Shown piece by piece: positions 1 through 7,981 of a stretch of DNA of 64,000 nucleotides (its first letter is position 1; the number at the start of each line of letters is the position of its first letter). Source of the stretch: Collimonas pratensis. Lineage in GTDB: Bacteria > Pseudomonadota > Gammaproteobacteria > Burkholderiales > Burkholderiaceae_D. The stretch spans positions 1,984,001 to 2,048,000 of the forward strand of contig NZ_CP013234.1 in NCBI RefSeq assembly GCF_001584185.1, given 5' to 3'. The notes beneath the pieces were generated by a model. The model did not search any database. It saw only the letters and a program-made list of their open reading frames with translations, and was not told the origin of the DNA. A program made the position numbers and the translations under genes.

Positions 1-324
1 GACGATGATGGCCAGCGCCGCCAGCAGGCAAGGGAAGATGCGCGCCATGCGGAAGATGTAAAAGCGTTTGACGTCGACCTCGGCCAGGTTGCCGTAGCGC
101 TTGATGGTGGTAGAGGTAATCAGGTAGCCGGAAATCGCGAAGAACATGGTGACGCCGTAGTTGCCGTTGAGCGTCAGCGCGCGGATCGCATCCTTGGAGA
201 GCAGATAGTGCAGCGGGCTGTCTACCAATGAATAGGACAGCTGGTAATGCAGCAGCAGGACCAGCAGGATGGAAACCCCTCTCAGCAAATCTATTCTGAA
301 GTTGCGGTCGGCGTGGAGCGTCAT
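1..324 (-). CDS. Acyltransferase 3 family membrane protein, 3' end outside window
   Basis: The reverse strand is open from an ATG at 324 to the window edge, giving the first 108 residues. The N-terminus carries RIDLLRGVSILLVLLLH, followed by FFAISGYLITSTTIKR, which match the opening helices of the OafA/YrhL-type acyltransferase family (acyltransferase_3). These are polytopic inner-membrane proteins that O-acylate surface polysaccharides or other envelope molecules. An AGGAAA ribosome site lies about 9 bases before the ATG, which fixes the start. The acceptor substrate cannot be told from this fragment, and the rest of the gene lies to the left of base 1. Confidence 0.8.
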   Translation of the reverse strand, partial: MTLHADRNFRIDLLRGVSILLVLLLHYQLSYSLVDSPLHYLLSKDAIRALTLNGNYGVTMFFAISGYLITSTTIKRYGNLAEVDVKRFYIFRMARIFPCLLAALAIIV

Positions 325-416
325 CGGTTTTTCATTTCCTGGCGATTCTGGTATGGCAGATTCTACTTTTTATTCGCGCACCGCTGCAGACAGAAATGCG
401 CTTTTTCTTGCACGGA

Positions 417-1013
417 TCAATTCACCCCTGCCGCCGCGGGCAGCAAATGCAGCTGCGCGTGTTGCAGCAGCATGATGGTTTTGCCGTCGGCGATTTCACC
501 GCTGGCGATCATCTGCAGCGCACGCTCCAGCGTCAGTTCCAGCACCTGGATATCTTCGCCTTCGTCCTGCAGGCCGCCGCCGTCGCCGATGCGCGCATCC
601 GGCGTATATTCGGCGACGAAGAAATACAATTTTTCCGTCACCGATCCCGGACTCATGAAGGCTTCGAACACTTTGCGCACCGCGCCCACGCGGTAACCGG
701 TTTCTTCTTCAACTTCGGCCCTGATGCGCTGTTCCGGGCTGGCCTGGTCGAGCAGGCCGGCGGCGGCCTCGATCAGGAAGCCGTCATGGCCATTGCCGAA
801 GGTGGGGAAGCGGAACTGGCGGATCAGGATGACACTGCGGCGCTCGCGGTTGTACAGCAAGATGGTGGCGCCATTGCCGCGGTCATAGGTTTCGCGCGTC
901 AGGGTTTGCCAGCTGCCGTCGCCGCGGCGATAGTCGAAGGTGGTCTTTTTCAGCAGATACCAGTCGTCTGACAAAACTTCAACCTTGCGGATCTTGACCC
1001 TGTCGTCGTGCAT
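417..1013 (-). CDS. nudK: NudK-type Nudix hydrolase (GDP-mannose / ADP-sugar pyrophosphatase)
   Basis: This 198-residue protein has a Nudix box around [20 protein letters not shown], with the metal-binding REx2EE-like pattern (AEVEEETGY). It continues with [21 protein letters not shown], close to remembered E. coli NudK. The family cleaves GDP-mannose and related nucleoside diphosphate sugars to NMP and sugar phosphate with Mg2+, in the cytoplasm. It is transcribed divergently from the DeoR-type regulator at 1105, and the 91-base gap must hold both promoters. Length is normal for the family. Assignment within the ADP-ribose/GDP-mannose group is by similarity only. Confidence 0.85.
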   Translation of the reverse strand: MHDDRVKIRKVEVLSDDWYLLKKTTFDYRRGDGSWQTLTRETYDRGNGATILLYNRERRSVILIRQFRFPTFGNGHDGFLIEAAAGLLDQASPEQRIRAEVEEETGYRVGAVRKVFEAFMSPGSVTEKLYFFVAEYTPDARIGDGGGLQDEGEDIQVLELTLERALQMIASGEIADGKTIMLLQHAQLHLLPAAAGVN

Positions 1014-1104
1014 TTAGTGCTCCTGAGTTGTGCGGTGGACTTGTGTGCATCGAATTTATCATGCAATATCGTGAAATATCAAGAAAAAACGTGCAAATAA
1101 AATC

Positions 1105-1860
1105 ATGCTTACTCTGCAACGCAAACAGTATTTGCTGGAAATATTGGAGCGCGACGGCCAGATCGTCGCCAAAACATTGAGCGAACAGCTCGGCCTGTCG
1201 GAGGACACCATCCGGCGTGACCTGCGCCAGCTGGCGCAAGAAGGTTTGCTGCAACGGGTGCACGGCGGCGCCTTGCCGGCGTCGCCGGCGCTGGCCGGTT
1301 TCACCGAACGGCAACAGATCTCGGCCGACGCCAAGCCCGCCATCGGCCGCGCTGCGGCAGCCATGATCCAGCCTGGCCAGGTGGTGTTTATCGATGGCGG
1401 CACTACGGCCCTGCAACTGGTGCGCCAGCTGGCGCCGACGCTGCGGGCGACGGTGGTGACGCATAGCCCGTCCATCGCCATTGAGCTGGTGTCGCATCCG
1501 CATATTGAAGTGATCATGATCGGCGGCCACCTGTTCAAGCATTCGATCGTGGCGGTTGGCGCGGCGGCGCTGGAAGCGATCGGACGGATTCGCGCAGACC
1601 TGTATTTCATGGGAGTGTGCAGCTTGCATCCCGAGGCCGGCATCAGCACCGGCGATTTTGAAGAAGCCGGCGTCAAGCGCGCGCTGAGCGACGCAGCCGC
1701 CAGGACCGTGGTGCTGGCCTCGCCGGAGAAGCTGGATACGGCGTCACCGTTCCAGATCGCGCCGTTGAGCCAGGTCAGCGACATCGTTGTCAATGCCGGT
1801 GTGGCGGAGGTCTTGATAGCACCTTATCGCAAGATGGGGATAGCGGTCACGCTGGCTTAG
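1105..1860 (+). CDS. DeoR/GlpR-family transcriptional regulator
   Basis: The 251-residue protein has an N-terminal DeoR-type winged helix (residues about 4-57: RKQYLLEILERDGQI, then LSEDTIRRDLRQL and the HGGA turn). A DeoR sensor domain follows, with the phosphosugar-binding signature VFIDGGTTALQLVRQL near residues 90-105. Such proteins usually repress sugar or nucleoside catabolism genes and are released by a phosphorylated sugar. No sugar operon is adjacent; the neighbours are a divergent nudK and a downstream methyltransferase, so its targets are unknown. It may repress itself and nudK from the AT-rich gap at 1014-1104. Confidence 0.85.
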   Translation: MLTLQRKQYLLEILERDGQIVAKTLSEQLGLSEDTIRRDLRQLAQEGLLQRVHGGALPASPALAGFTERQQISADAKPAIGRAAAAMIQPGQVVFIDGGTTALQLVRQLAPTLRATVVTHSPSIAIELVSHPHIEVIMIGGHLFKHSIVAVGAAALEAIGRIRADLYFMGVCSLHPEAGISTGDFEEAGVKRALSDAAARTVVLASPEKLDTASPFQIAPLSQVSDIVVNAGVAEVLIAPYRKMGIAVTLA

Positions 1861-1878
1861 TCCATGTTGATATCTGGG

Positions 1879-1998
1879 TATAATTCAGCCTGCACATTGG
1901 AGGATTTTCGATATGAACAACTGATACTGCCATGCCCAGCATGGCCTTGACCGGCCCGTACTTCCGGGACGCCAGCCTAACTGACAGGAGTATCAACC
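1879..1998 (+). promoter_or_regulatory. Candidate structured leader (three-way junction) of the methyltransferase gene
   Basis: A perfect TATAAT lies at 1879-1884. Downstream, TGATACT at 1922-1928 is complementary to AGTATCA at 1989-1995. The latter overlaps the ribosome site CAGGAG (1985-1990) of the gene at 1999. The closing stem encloses a perfect 7-bp hairpin, GCCATGC/GCATGGC (1929-1945, loop CCA), and a weaker CCCG/CGGG hairpin (1955-1968). The 5' strand of the closing stem begins on the stop codon of a three-codon ORF at 1913. The arrangement suggests translational control of the methyltransferase; I do not recognise it as a named RNA family. Confidence 0.45.
1913..1924 (+). CDS. Three-codon upstream ORF (Met-Asn-Asn)
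   Basis: A strong ribosome site, TTGGAGGA (1897-1904), lies about 8 bases before ATG-AAC-AAC-TGA. The ORF is too short to make a functional protein. Its stop codon forms the 5' end of the stem that would cover the next gene's ribosome site, so ribosomes here could compete with that stem. Whether it is translated is an inference from the ribosome site alone. Confidence 0.35.
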   Translation: MNN

Positions 1999-2793
1999 AT
2001 GCCGAATTCCGTTCCATTCAATCTGCTCGCCCACAACGCTGCCGCGTGGGACCGGCAAGCCTTATCTGACAGTCCATGGTCACAGCCGGTGAGCAGCGAC
2101 ATCATCGCCGCCGCCCGTCAGGGACAATGGCAAATCCATCTGACGCCGAGTTCCTTGCCAACTGCCTGGCTGGGCGACGTGCGCGGCAAGAAAGTCTTGT
2201 GCCTGGCTGCCGCCGGCGGCCAGCAGGCGCCTGTGCTGGCGGCGGCCGGCGCCGAGGTGACAGTGTTTGACTTGTCGCCAGAGCAGTTGGCAAAGGACGC
2301 CACGGTGGCCCGCCGCGATGGCTTGCCGCTGCATATCGTGCAAGGCGACATGCGGGATCTGTCGCTGTTTGCCGATGCCAGCTTTGATCTGGTTTTTCAT
2401 CCTGTATCTAACCAGTACGTTCCCGATATCCAGCCGGTATGGAAGGAATGTTTTCGTGTGTTGCGTCCAGGTGGCGCATTGCTGGCCAGCTTTTTCAATC
2501 CGGCTGTCTTTATCGCAGACAGGGATCCGTCGTATGCGGCGCAAGGCATGATCAAGCCGCGTTTCCAGGTTCCTTATTCGGATCTGGAAGACTTGGGCAG
2601 CGCCGAACTGGCGGCCAAACGAGAGGAGCGGGGGGCCATGATCTTCGGCCATAGCCTGGCGAGCCAGATCGGCGGCCAGCTTGCTGCCGGATTCGTGCTG
2701 GCGGGGTTCCTAGAGGAGATGCAGCCTAATCCGCGCTTTGAAATCGAAAAGTTCATGCCTAGTTTCATGGCTACCAGAAGCGTGAAGCTTTAG
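1999..2793 (+). CDS. Class I SAM-dependent methyltransferase
   Basis: The 264-residue protein shows the Rossmann methyltransferase motifs: motif I region KKVLCLAAAGGQQAP near residue 64, the acidic loop EVTVFDLS, QGDMRDL, and post-motif LRPGGALLASFF. It belongs to the Methyltransf_11 type that methylates small molecules. The substrate cannot be read from the sequence. CAGGAG precedes the ATG by 8 bases, and the gene sits behind the candidate structured leader at 1879-1998. It stands alone ahead of a GNAT acetyltransferase 51 bases downstream, with which it may share a transcript. Confidence 0.85.
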   Translation: MPNSVPFNLLAHNAAAWDRQALSDSPWSQPVSSDIIAAARQGQWQIHLTPSSLPTAWLGDVRGKKVLCLAAAGGQQAPVLAAAGAEVTVFDLSPEQLAKDATVARRDGLPLHIVQGDMRDLSLFADASFDLVFHPVSNQYVPDIQPVWKECFRVLRPGGALLASFFNPAVFIADRDPSYAAQGMIKPRFQVPYSDLEDLGSAELAAKREERGAMIFGHSLASQIGGQLAAGFVLAGFLEEMQPNPRFEIEKFMPSFMATRSVKL

Positions 2794-2844
2794 CTCTGCG
2801 CTATGATCGTGCCTAGCCATTTCGATCAATCCTGATACCTGCCC

Positions 2845-3387
2845 ATGCAACACACCAATCCGCCAGACCTGCCGCACGAGCTTGTTTGCCTGCGCCCGTT
2901 GAGCAGGGCCGACCTGCCCGCGTGGTATGCCTACCTGACCATGCCGCATGTGCTGGAACATACCAGCTGGCAGCTGCATTCCATCGATGATCTGCAGCAG
3001 AAATTCGACGGACTGGAATCTACGGACCCAGCTTCGGAGCTGCGTTTCGCTATCGTCTTGCGCAGTTCCGGCGAGCTGGTCGGCAGCATTGGTTTTCACA
3101 GTCTGTCGCAGCCGAATAAAACCGCCGAAATCGCCTATGACCTGGCGCCCGGCGTCTGGGGCATGGGGATTGCGCCGTCTGCCTGTGCGGCCATGACGGA
3201 CTGGGCTTTCGACCGCCTTGGCGTGGTGCGGATCCAGGCCACTGCGCTGGACTCCAATACGCGCACGTTGCGGGTCCTGGAAAAATGCGGCTTCCAGCGC
3301 GAAGGTTTGCTGCGCAATTTCAGGATGGTGCGCGGTGAACCCAGGAATTTCTGGATCTACGCGCGTCTCAACCCCGGCCAGCCTTGA
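2845..3387 (+). CDS. GNAT N-acetyltransferase, RimJ/RimL type
   Basis: The 180-residue protein contains the acetyl-CoA-binding region AYDLAPGVWGMGIAPSACAAM and the C-terminal NTRTLRVLEKCGFQREGLLRNF typical of RimJ/RimL-like GNAT acetyltransferases, which use acetyl-CoA to modify amines on proteins or small molecules. Here the usual G-x-G-[IL]-[AG] pyrophosphate loop reads WGMGIAPSA. The N-terminal CLRPLSRADLPAWYAYL strand-helix is also typical. It follows the methyltransferase by 51 bases and ends 6 bases before the convergent soxR stop. The substrate is unknown. Confidence 0.85.
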   Translation: MQHTNPPDLPHELVCLRPLSRADLPAWYAYLTMPHVLEHTSWQLHSIDDLQQKFDGLESTDPASELRFAIVLRSSGELVGSIGFHSLSQPNKTAEIAYDLAPGVWGMGIAPSACAAMTDWAFDRLGVVRIQATALDSNTRTLRVLEKCGFQREGLLRNFRMVRGEPRNFWIYARLNPGQP

Positions 3388-3393
3388 CCGGCC

Positions 3394-3879
3394 TCAAGCC
3401 GGCTTGACCACGCCGGATTCGGCCAGGCCAGCCTCGGAGCGGTCGCCCAGCAGGTAGCGCGGGCCGCTGCCGCGCCGCTGCGCCGTATCCTCCGGATTGT
3501 AGAGCGCGCACTTCTTGAGCGACAGGCAGCCGCAGCCTATGCATGAGGTGAGCTGGTCGCGCAGCGCCGTCAAGGTGTCTATGCGCTGCTGCAGCAGTGG
3601 CTGCCATGAGCGCGACAGACGCTCCCAATCCTGCTTGGTCGGGGTGCGCTGCAAGGGCAGGGTAGACAGGGCCAGCTTGATCTCGTCCAGGCTCAGGCCT
3701 ACCGTCTGAGCGACGCGGATAAAGGCGACCCGGCGCAACACGTCGCGGGAGAACTGCCGCTGCCTGCCGGCTTCGCGCTTGCTGCTGATCAGGCCCTGTT
3801 CTTCATAAAAGCGCAGTGCGCTGGCGGCGACGCCGGAGCGCTTGGCCAGCTCGCCGATGGTGATCAATTGATCGCTCAC
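3394..3879 (-). CDS. soxR: SoxR, redox-sensing [2Fe-2S] MerR-family activator
   Basis: From a GTG at 3879 (AAGGA six bases upstream) this encodes 161 residues. It has a MerR helix-turn-helix (ITIGELAKRSGVAASALRFYEE), a dimerisation helix, and the four-cysteine cluster CIGCGCLSLKKC (Cys113, 116, 118, 124), the diagnostic SoxR iron-sulfur ligand set. The frame is open upstream to 3978, but that extension would run through the operator, so the GTG is preferred. SoxR is oxidised by redox-cycling compounds and then twists a 19-bp-spaced promoter into activity. The only such promoter in view faces the questin-oxidase-like gene at 3961. Confidence 0.95.
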   Translation of the reverse strand: MSDQLITIGELAKRSGVAASALRFYEEQGLISSKREAGRQRQFSRDVLRRVAFIRVAQTVGLSLDEIKLALSTLPLQRTPTKQDWERLSRSWQPLLQQRIDTLTALRDQLTSCIGCGCLSLKKCALYNPEDTAQRRGSGPRYLLGDRSEAGLAESGVVKPA

Positions 3880-3899
3880 AATGTTCCTTGAAATCCATG

Positions 3900-3930
3900 T
3901 TGACTTCAAGTTTACTTGAACTTTCATAAT
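3900..3930 (+). promoter_or_regulatory. SoxR box within a 19-bp-spacer promoter
   Basis: TTGACT (-35, 3900-3905) and CATAAT (-10, 3925-3930) are exactly 19 bases apart. The spacer region holds the dyad TTCAAG-TTTA-CTTGAA (3905-3920), which matches the known SoxR operator core (CTCAAG-N4-CTTGAG type). The overlong spacing is the hallmark of MerR-family activated promoters. It points rightward, toward the gene at 3961, and lies in the short gap behind soxR, so it may also affect soxR itself. Confidence 0.9.
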
Positions 3931-3960
3931 TTGGTGTGATATCAACTTCGGAGCGACGCA

Positions 3961-4992
3961 ATGAGCGAACTGATCCAAGACCTTACACTACAGCAGCTGC
4001 TCGACGCCAACGGCCGTTTTGCGTTGAACGGCAAAGGCACCACCAACCATTGCCCGATGGCGTTATGCGCGCTTGCTGCCATGGGCGCGCCGCCGGCACG
4101 CCTGCATGAATTCTTCTTGCAATGGGAGCAGCGTTTTGCGCTGCCGGAAGCGCCGCCGGGCTTGCGCATCGCACGCGGATCTTGGGCCGCGCATATCAGC
4201 CAGGTTGAGGCATTCTCGGCACTGCGCCTGTGTTTTCAGGAATGGATGATGGAAGAAGGGCCAGATGCGGTAATTGCGCAGGTCTTCAGCCGGCTGCCGT
4301 TTGCGCCGGCCAGCGGCGCATTTCATGCGGTGATCCGGCTTGCCTATGGGTTGGAGGCGATGCATGACGGCGAAATCGCCGCCGGCTTGGCTGCGCTGGT
4401 CAGCGGCAATCTGCCGATCGAGATTGATATCGAGGAGCATGGTGTAGCGGCGTCCGTCGGCGCTGGCCTTGCCACTTTGTCGGAAGCCTTGCATGGCACA
4501 GTATTCAAAGGCGACATGATTACCACGCGCCTGCGCGCAGTGGCGTTGCATCCGCTGTTCCGTTCGGCGCTGCCGGCGCCGCCAAGGTTGGCGCCCCTCA
4601 ACGCCAGGCTGCTGGATGACATGGCGCGCGCGGCAATCCAGCTGTATTGGCAAACCAATAATTTCACGGCGCTGCATATGGTGACCGGCTTGCACGCGGT
4701 GCGCCGCGTTTTCAGCCATCTGCCGGAACAGATTGCCGAGAGTCTGTTGCCGGATTTGTGGAAAGCTTTCTGCGCTGCCTATGTGTCGATCGGCGCGCCG
4801 CCGCAGGCTGAAGGTACTGGCCATGCCTTGGCGGACGGCGCCGATCCCTGGCTGCAGCTGTTCAGGCTGGCGCTGTCATCCGACGATGATCACGACATCA
4901 AGACTGTCTATACATGCTACTGCGAAAACCTGCGGGCGCCGTCGCTCCTGTATTCGGCCGCGGCGGCAAGAAGGGTGCGGCATCTGAGCTGA
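3961..4992 (+). CDS. Questin oxidase-like (AflY/DUF4243 family) protein
   Basis: The 343-residue protein has the N-terminal signature TTNHCPMALCALAAMGAPPA (residues about 27-46). It continues with RLHEFFLQW, FHAVIRLAYGLEAMHDGEIAAGLA and LHMVTGLHAVRRV, as remembered for the questin-oxidase-like family. Fungal members open anthraquinone rings by a Baeyer-Villiger-like oxidation; bacterial members are largely uncharacterised. CGGAG lies about 7 bases before the ATG. Its promoter carries a SoxR box, so it is probably induced by redox-active compounds such as quinones. The family call comes from motif memory, and the activity is an inference. Confidence 0.7.
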   Translation: MSELIQDLTLQQLLDANGRFALNGKGTTNHCPMALCALAAMGAPPARLHEFFLQWEQRFALPEAPPGLRIARGSWAAHISQVEAFSALRLCFQEWMMEEGPDAVIAQVFSRLPFAPASGAFHAVIRLAYGLEAMHDGEIAAGLAALVSGNLPIEIDIEEHGVAASVGAGLATLSEALHGTVFKGDMITTRLRAVALHPLFRSALPAPPRLAPLNARLLDDMARAAIQLYWQTNNFTALHMVTGLHAVRRVFSHLPEQIAESLLPDLWKAFCAAYVSIGAPPQAEGTGHALADGADPWLQLFRLALSSDDDHDIKTVYTCYCENLRAPSLLYSAAAARRVRHLS

Positions 4993-5063
4993 CGGCTGGC
5001 GACGGATTCGTGGTAAATTTTCGGTCTTGAGCAATTGCTCTGTGCAGCTTTGGACCCGCCGCC

Positions 5064-5522
5064 ATGATAGACGCCATACAAACAGTCGAACCGCATGACC
5101 TTGAGCAGCTGCGCCAATTCACCGAGCGGATCATCGTCGCCGAGAAAGTCACCGGCGATCCGGCCCTGCAAGCGGAACTGATCCATAACGTCCATCAGAA
5201 TCTCGACTGGTGGCTGGCAAACCGTGAGCATTGCTGCCATCTCAAATACACGCGCGACGGCAGGATTGTCGCCGTGGTGCTGGTCAAGAATTTCTGGAAC
5301 CTGTGTAGCCTGTTCGTGACGCCCGAGCTGCATCGCCAAGGTATCGGCCGTGCCTTGATCCTGGCAGCGGTCCAGCACTGCCGCGCCCTGAGCGAGAGGC
5401 CGTCGATTCGCCTTAACTCGGCGCCCAATGCAGTGGCCTTTTATGCGGCCCTGGGATTCCAGCCTGCAGAAAGCACGAGAACGCTGCCGCCAGGATTCCG
5501 TGCCATGGCCTTGCGATTGTGA
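5064..5522 (+). CDS. GNAT N-acetyltransferase
   Basis: This 152-residue single-domain acetyltransferase shows the acetyl-CoA pyrophosphate loop LHRQGIGRALILAAVQHCRA (Q-x-x-G-x-G/A type) after the beta-4 strand LCSLFVTPEL. It ends with NSAPNAVAFYAALGFQP, the conserved asparagine/tyrosine region. The substrate is unknown. It sits 71 bases after the questin-oxidase-like gene on the same strand and could be co-transcribed, which would place it in the SoxR response, but there is no direct evidence for that. Confidence 0.85.
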   Translation: MIDAIQTVEPHDLEQLRQFTERIIVAEKVTGDPALQAELIHNVHQNLDWWLANREHCCHLKYTRDGRIVAVVLVKNFWNLCSLFVTPELHRQGIGRALILAAVQHCRALSERPSIRLNSAPNAVAFYAALGFQPAESTRTLPPGFRAMALRL

Positions 5523-5580
5523 ATCAAGCTCGGCGGCAGCATCATGATCATGGCCGGGCGCAACCGAGGGGAGTGCTGAA

Positions 5581-6099
5581 TTGAGTGAGAAACCGACGTC
5601 GAAGAATGCTGAAGGCGTGTTCGAGCCTTTCCATGTCAGCCGTGTGCCTTGGGTGGAATATGCGCGCGGGGAGCGTTTCGGCTTGCGTTACCAGCACCTC
5701 AGCGGTTTTGGCGGTGGCTCGCAGATTGGGGTTGCCATGGAGGTGCTAGAGCCTGGCAAGCAAGCCAACCAGTCGCACTATCACCTGCTGGAAGAGGAAC
5801 ACGTTTTTGTCCTGGAAGGGAATCTGATGTTGGAGCTGGGGGAGCAAGCTTACGAGCTCTCAGCCGGCCATTACGCCTGTTTTCCGGCCGGCCAGAAAGT
5901 TGGCCATGCCTTGATCAACCGTAGTGCTGCGCCATGTCGTTATCTGGTGTTCGGCAATTCGCATGCGGGTGATGTAGCGGTTTTCCCCCAGACTGGGCGG
6001 GTGGACGTGAAACTGATGAAAGAGGGCTATCGCAAATCGGCGGTCATCGAATACTGGGAAGGCGTCGATGTCGGGCCGCAGCCCGATAAAACATCTTAA
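5581..6099 (+). CDS. Cupin-domain protein
   Basis: A TTG start at 5581 is supported by GAGGGGAG (5567-5574) six bases upstream; no ATG fits as well. The 172-residue protein holds one cupin_2 barrel: motif 1 as NQSHYHLLEEEHVFVLEGN (metal ligands His, His, Glu) and motif 2 as HYACFPAGQKVGHALINRS (His). Cupins of this type bind a metal and act as small dioxygenases, isomerases or sugar-binding sensors; which applies here cannot be told. The N-terminal SEKPTSKNAEGVFEPFHVSR is outside the barrel. Confidence 0.8.
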   Translation: MSEKPTSKNAEGVFEPFHVSRVPWVEYARGERFGLRYQHLSGFGGGSQIGVAMEVLEPGKQANQSHYHLLEEEHVFVLEGNLMLELGEQAYELSAGHYACFPAGQKVGHALINRSAAPCRYLVFGNSHAGDVAVFPQTGRVDVKLMKEGYRKSAVIEYWEGVDVGPQPDKTS

Positions 6100-6146
6100 A
6101 GTATCAACGTCCCCAGGTTTTCCTGATGCACCTGCCAGTGCTTAGC

Positions 6147-6437
6147 TTAGCACTTGGCAAAGAACATCTTGGTTTTCGCATCCTTGCGTTCCTGGTCTAT
6201 CCATTCCTTGGTTTGTACCGGGCTTTGCTGCAAGCCGACATGCCCTTTGCGGGCAACCCGTTCGTCGTCCATGCGGTCCAGCTCCTGTACACGCTCTTGC
6301 AGGCGCCGGCATTCTTCGCTGGCGCCGGGTTTTGCATTGTCCAGTGAGGCGCGCGCGCCGTTGTCCTGAGCGTGCGCGATGGAAAGGCCGGCTGAAGCCA
6401 GCAGCATGGCGACGGCGAGGGATTTTTTGATTGTCAT
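6147..6437 (-). CDS. Small secreted hypothetical protein
   Basis: The 96-residue protein has a clear signal peptide (MTIKKSLAVAMLLASAGLSI, cleavage after AHA). The mature region is charged and holds a short predicted helix (ECRRLQERVQELDRMDDERV) and two cysteines, which could form one disulfide in the periplasm. I do not recognise a family. It lies 76 bases downstream of another small secreted protein on the same strand. A short imperfect palindrome around 6134-6158 covers the stop codon and may serve as a terminator. Confidence 0.65.
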   Translation of the reverse strand: MTIKKSLAVAMLLASAGLSIAHAQDNGARASLDNAKPGASEECRRLQERVQELDRMDDERVARKGHVGLQQSPVQTKEWIDQERKDAKTKMFFAKC

Positions 6438-6513
6438 GTCTGTCCTTGAACTCTGTATCTATTAAAAAAGGGCTGCCGGCCTGGCGCTCAAGCCCTGCCG
6501 GCTATCGTAAAAA

Positions 6514-6900
6514 TCAGCGATAGCGGTGATCGTTGCCGCGATGATGGTCGCGCCGCTGGTCATGGCGTCCGCCATGGCCGCCGCCATGCTGCCAGCCGCC
6601 GCGGTGCAGTTCCCAGCCGTTGCGGCCATGCTGCCATTGCGGGCGGTCGTAGCGATAACCGTTGCGCGCTCTTTCCCAGTGTCCGCCGGCCCAGACGTGA
6701 CGCCGGCCATCCCAATTCCAGTAGCCCGGCGCCCACAGGTAGCCGACGCGCGGCGGCGGCATGCGCTCATAGCGTGGCGGTGGCGGCGGCGTGCCTATGA
6801 TGATGTTGACGCCGACTTGCGCCATGGCCTGGGTAGGCAGCAAAGCAGCGGTGCTGACTGCGGCGAGCGCGAGTGCACAAAGCATACGTTTCATAGTCAT
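6514..6900 (-). CDS. YXWGXW-repeat secreted protein
   Basis: The 128-residue protein has a signal peptide (MKRMLCALALAAVSTAALL, cleavage near AMA) followed by a proline run, GTPPPPPRYE. The short aromatic repeats GYLWAPGYWNWDGRRHVWAGGHW fit the YXWGXW repeat family (BcpO-related) that is common in Burkholderiales. The C-terminus is very rich in His, Arg and Gly, which suggests metal or nucleic-acid binding, though no function is established. It is probably co-transcribed with the secreted protein at 6147. Confidence 0.75.
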   Translation of the reverse strand: MTMKRMLCALALAAVSTAALLPTQAMAQVGVNIIIGTPPPPPRYERMPPPRVGYLWAPGYWNWDGRRHVWAGGHWERARNGYRYDRPQWQHGRNGWELHRGGWQHGGGHGGRHDQRRDHHRGNDHRYR

Positions 6901-7040
6901 TTTCTCGTGTTGTCGATTTCGGGCTAACTATACCTGCAATTGTTTAAGCGCCAAGTAATGATGCACTTAATTACATTCGGCGCTGTTGCTGTACATGCAT
7001 AATTGATACGCCACACCGCGTTGACATTAAAGGAAAGCTC

Positions 7041-7709
7041 ATGCTGCATACCTGCATTGATCATCTGGTGATCACCGCGCCCTCGTTGATGGATGGCGCG
7101 GAGTATGTGCGGCAGGCTCTCGGTGTCCGTCTTGAAGCCGGCGGCGAGCATCCGCGCATGGGCACCCACAACTGCTTGCTGAGACTTGGCGACGGCCTGT
7201 TCCTCGAAGTGATTGCCGTCAATCCGGAGGCGCCGCAGCCCGATCGGCCGCGCTGGTTCCAGCTCGACGCCCCAGGGCAGAATGTACAGCCGCGACTGGC
7301 TACCTGGGTGGCGCGGACCAACAATATTCATGCTGCCGTTGCCGCCTCGCCGCTCGCGCATGGGGACATCCAGCCCATGACACGCGGCCAGCTGCATTGG
7401 CTGATCACGATTCCGGCAGATGGCGGCCTGCCGCTGCAAGGCGCCGCACCGACGCTGATCGAATGGCAAGCCCAACCCCATCCAGCCAGCAAGCTGCTGG
7501 ACCTCGGTTGTTCCTTGCTGGGCCTGGAGGCGAACCTGGAACTTGCCGCAGCGGAGCAGCTTTCCAGCATGCTCGTCCTGACCGGCTTCCATGGAGCATT
7601 TTCCGTGAATGTCGTCAGTGCGGGCTTGCCTTGCGGGCTGGTCGCGCATATCCAGACACCGACCGGGCTGTGCCGCCTGGGCCTTCCCGCAGGCGTCATC
7701 GCCGTGTAA
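7041..7709 (+). CDS. VOC-superfamily (glyoxalase_3-like) protein
   Basis: The 222-residue protein begins LHTCIDHLVITAPSLMDGAE and continues with EHPRMGTHNCLLRLGDGLFLEVI, the start of the glyoxalase_3-like VOC fold. The His of IDHLVI and the Glu of LEVI are candidate metal ligands. The family contains lyases and dioxygenase-like proteins with no common substrate. It has a good AAAGGAAAG ribosome site and appears to be a single-gene unit; its promoter region is shared with the divergent YXWGXW gene. Confidence 0.8.
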   Translation: MLHTCIDHLVITAPSLMDGAEYVRQALGVRLEAGGEHPRMGTHNCLLRLGDGLFLEVIAVNPEAPQPDRPRWFQLDAPGQNVQPRLATWVARTNNIHAAVAASPLAHGDIQPMTRGQLHWLITIPADGGLPLQGAAPTLIEWQAQPHPASKLLDLGCSLLGLEANLELAAAEQLSSMLVLTGFHGAFSVNVVSAGLPCGLVAHIQTPTGLCRLGLPAGVIAV

Positions 7710-7801
7710 CTTTCCTTGTGTAGATTTGTCCCAATGGCAACGATTAATTTCGATGTGGAAATAATCTGTCGCCTCCGCTCCTGGATTCGGGCGGCTGCGC
7801 C

Positions 7802-7841
7802 TTGTCAGGATTTTGTCAGCTTCCATTCAGGTTTTTGACAG
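7802..7841. promoter_or_regulatory. Phased heptamer array, probable response-regulator binding site
   Basis: Four heptamers recur with an exact 11-base period: TTGTCAG (7802-7808), TTGTCAG (7813-7819), CATTCAG (7824-7830) and TTGACAG (7835-7841). On the other strand they read as CTGACAA/CTGTCAA units like those bound by OmpR/PhoB-family regulators. The array lies upstream of the metal-efflux operon, about 140 bases before the small ORF at 7982 and 518 bases before the adaptor gene. The regulator is not encoded next to it. Confidence 0.45.
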
Positions 7842-7981
7842 GATAGCTCTGTAGCCTGTAGCAGTCCCAGTTTGGGACCATGTGCAGAGCGCGGCGAAAA
7901 CGGCTCGCAGATGTCAGGTTTTGTGCGGACTGCTGTTTGGCGGCTGATTGAAATTAACGGGTATTTACTGGCGCGGCTTCA

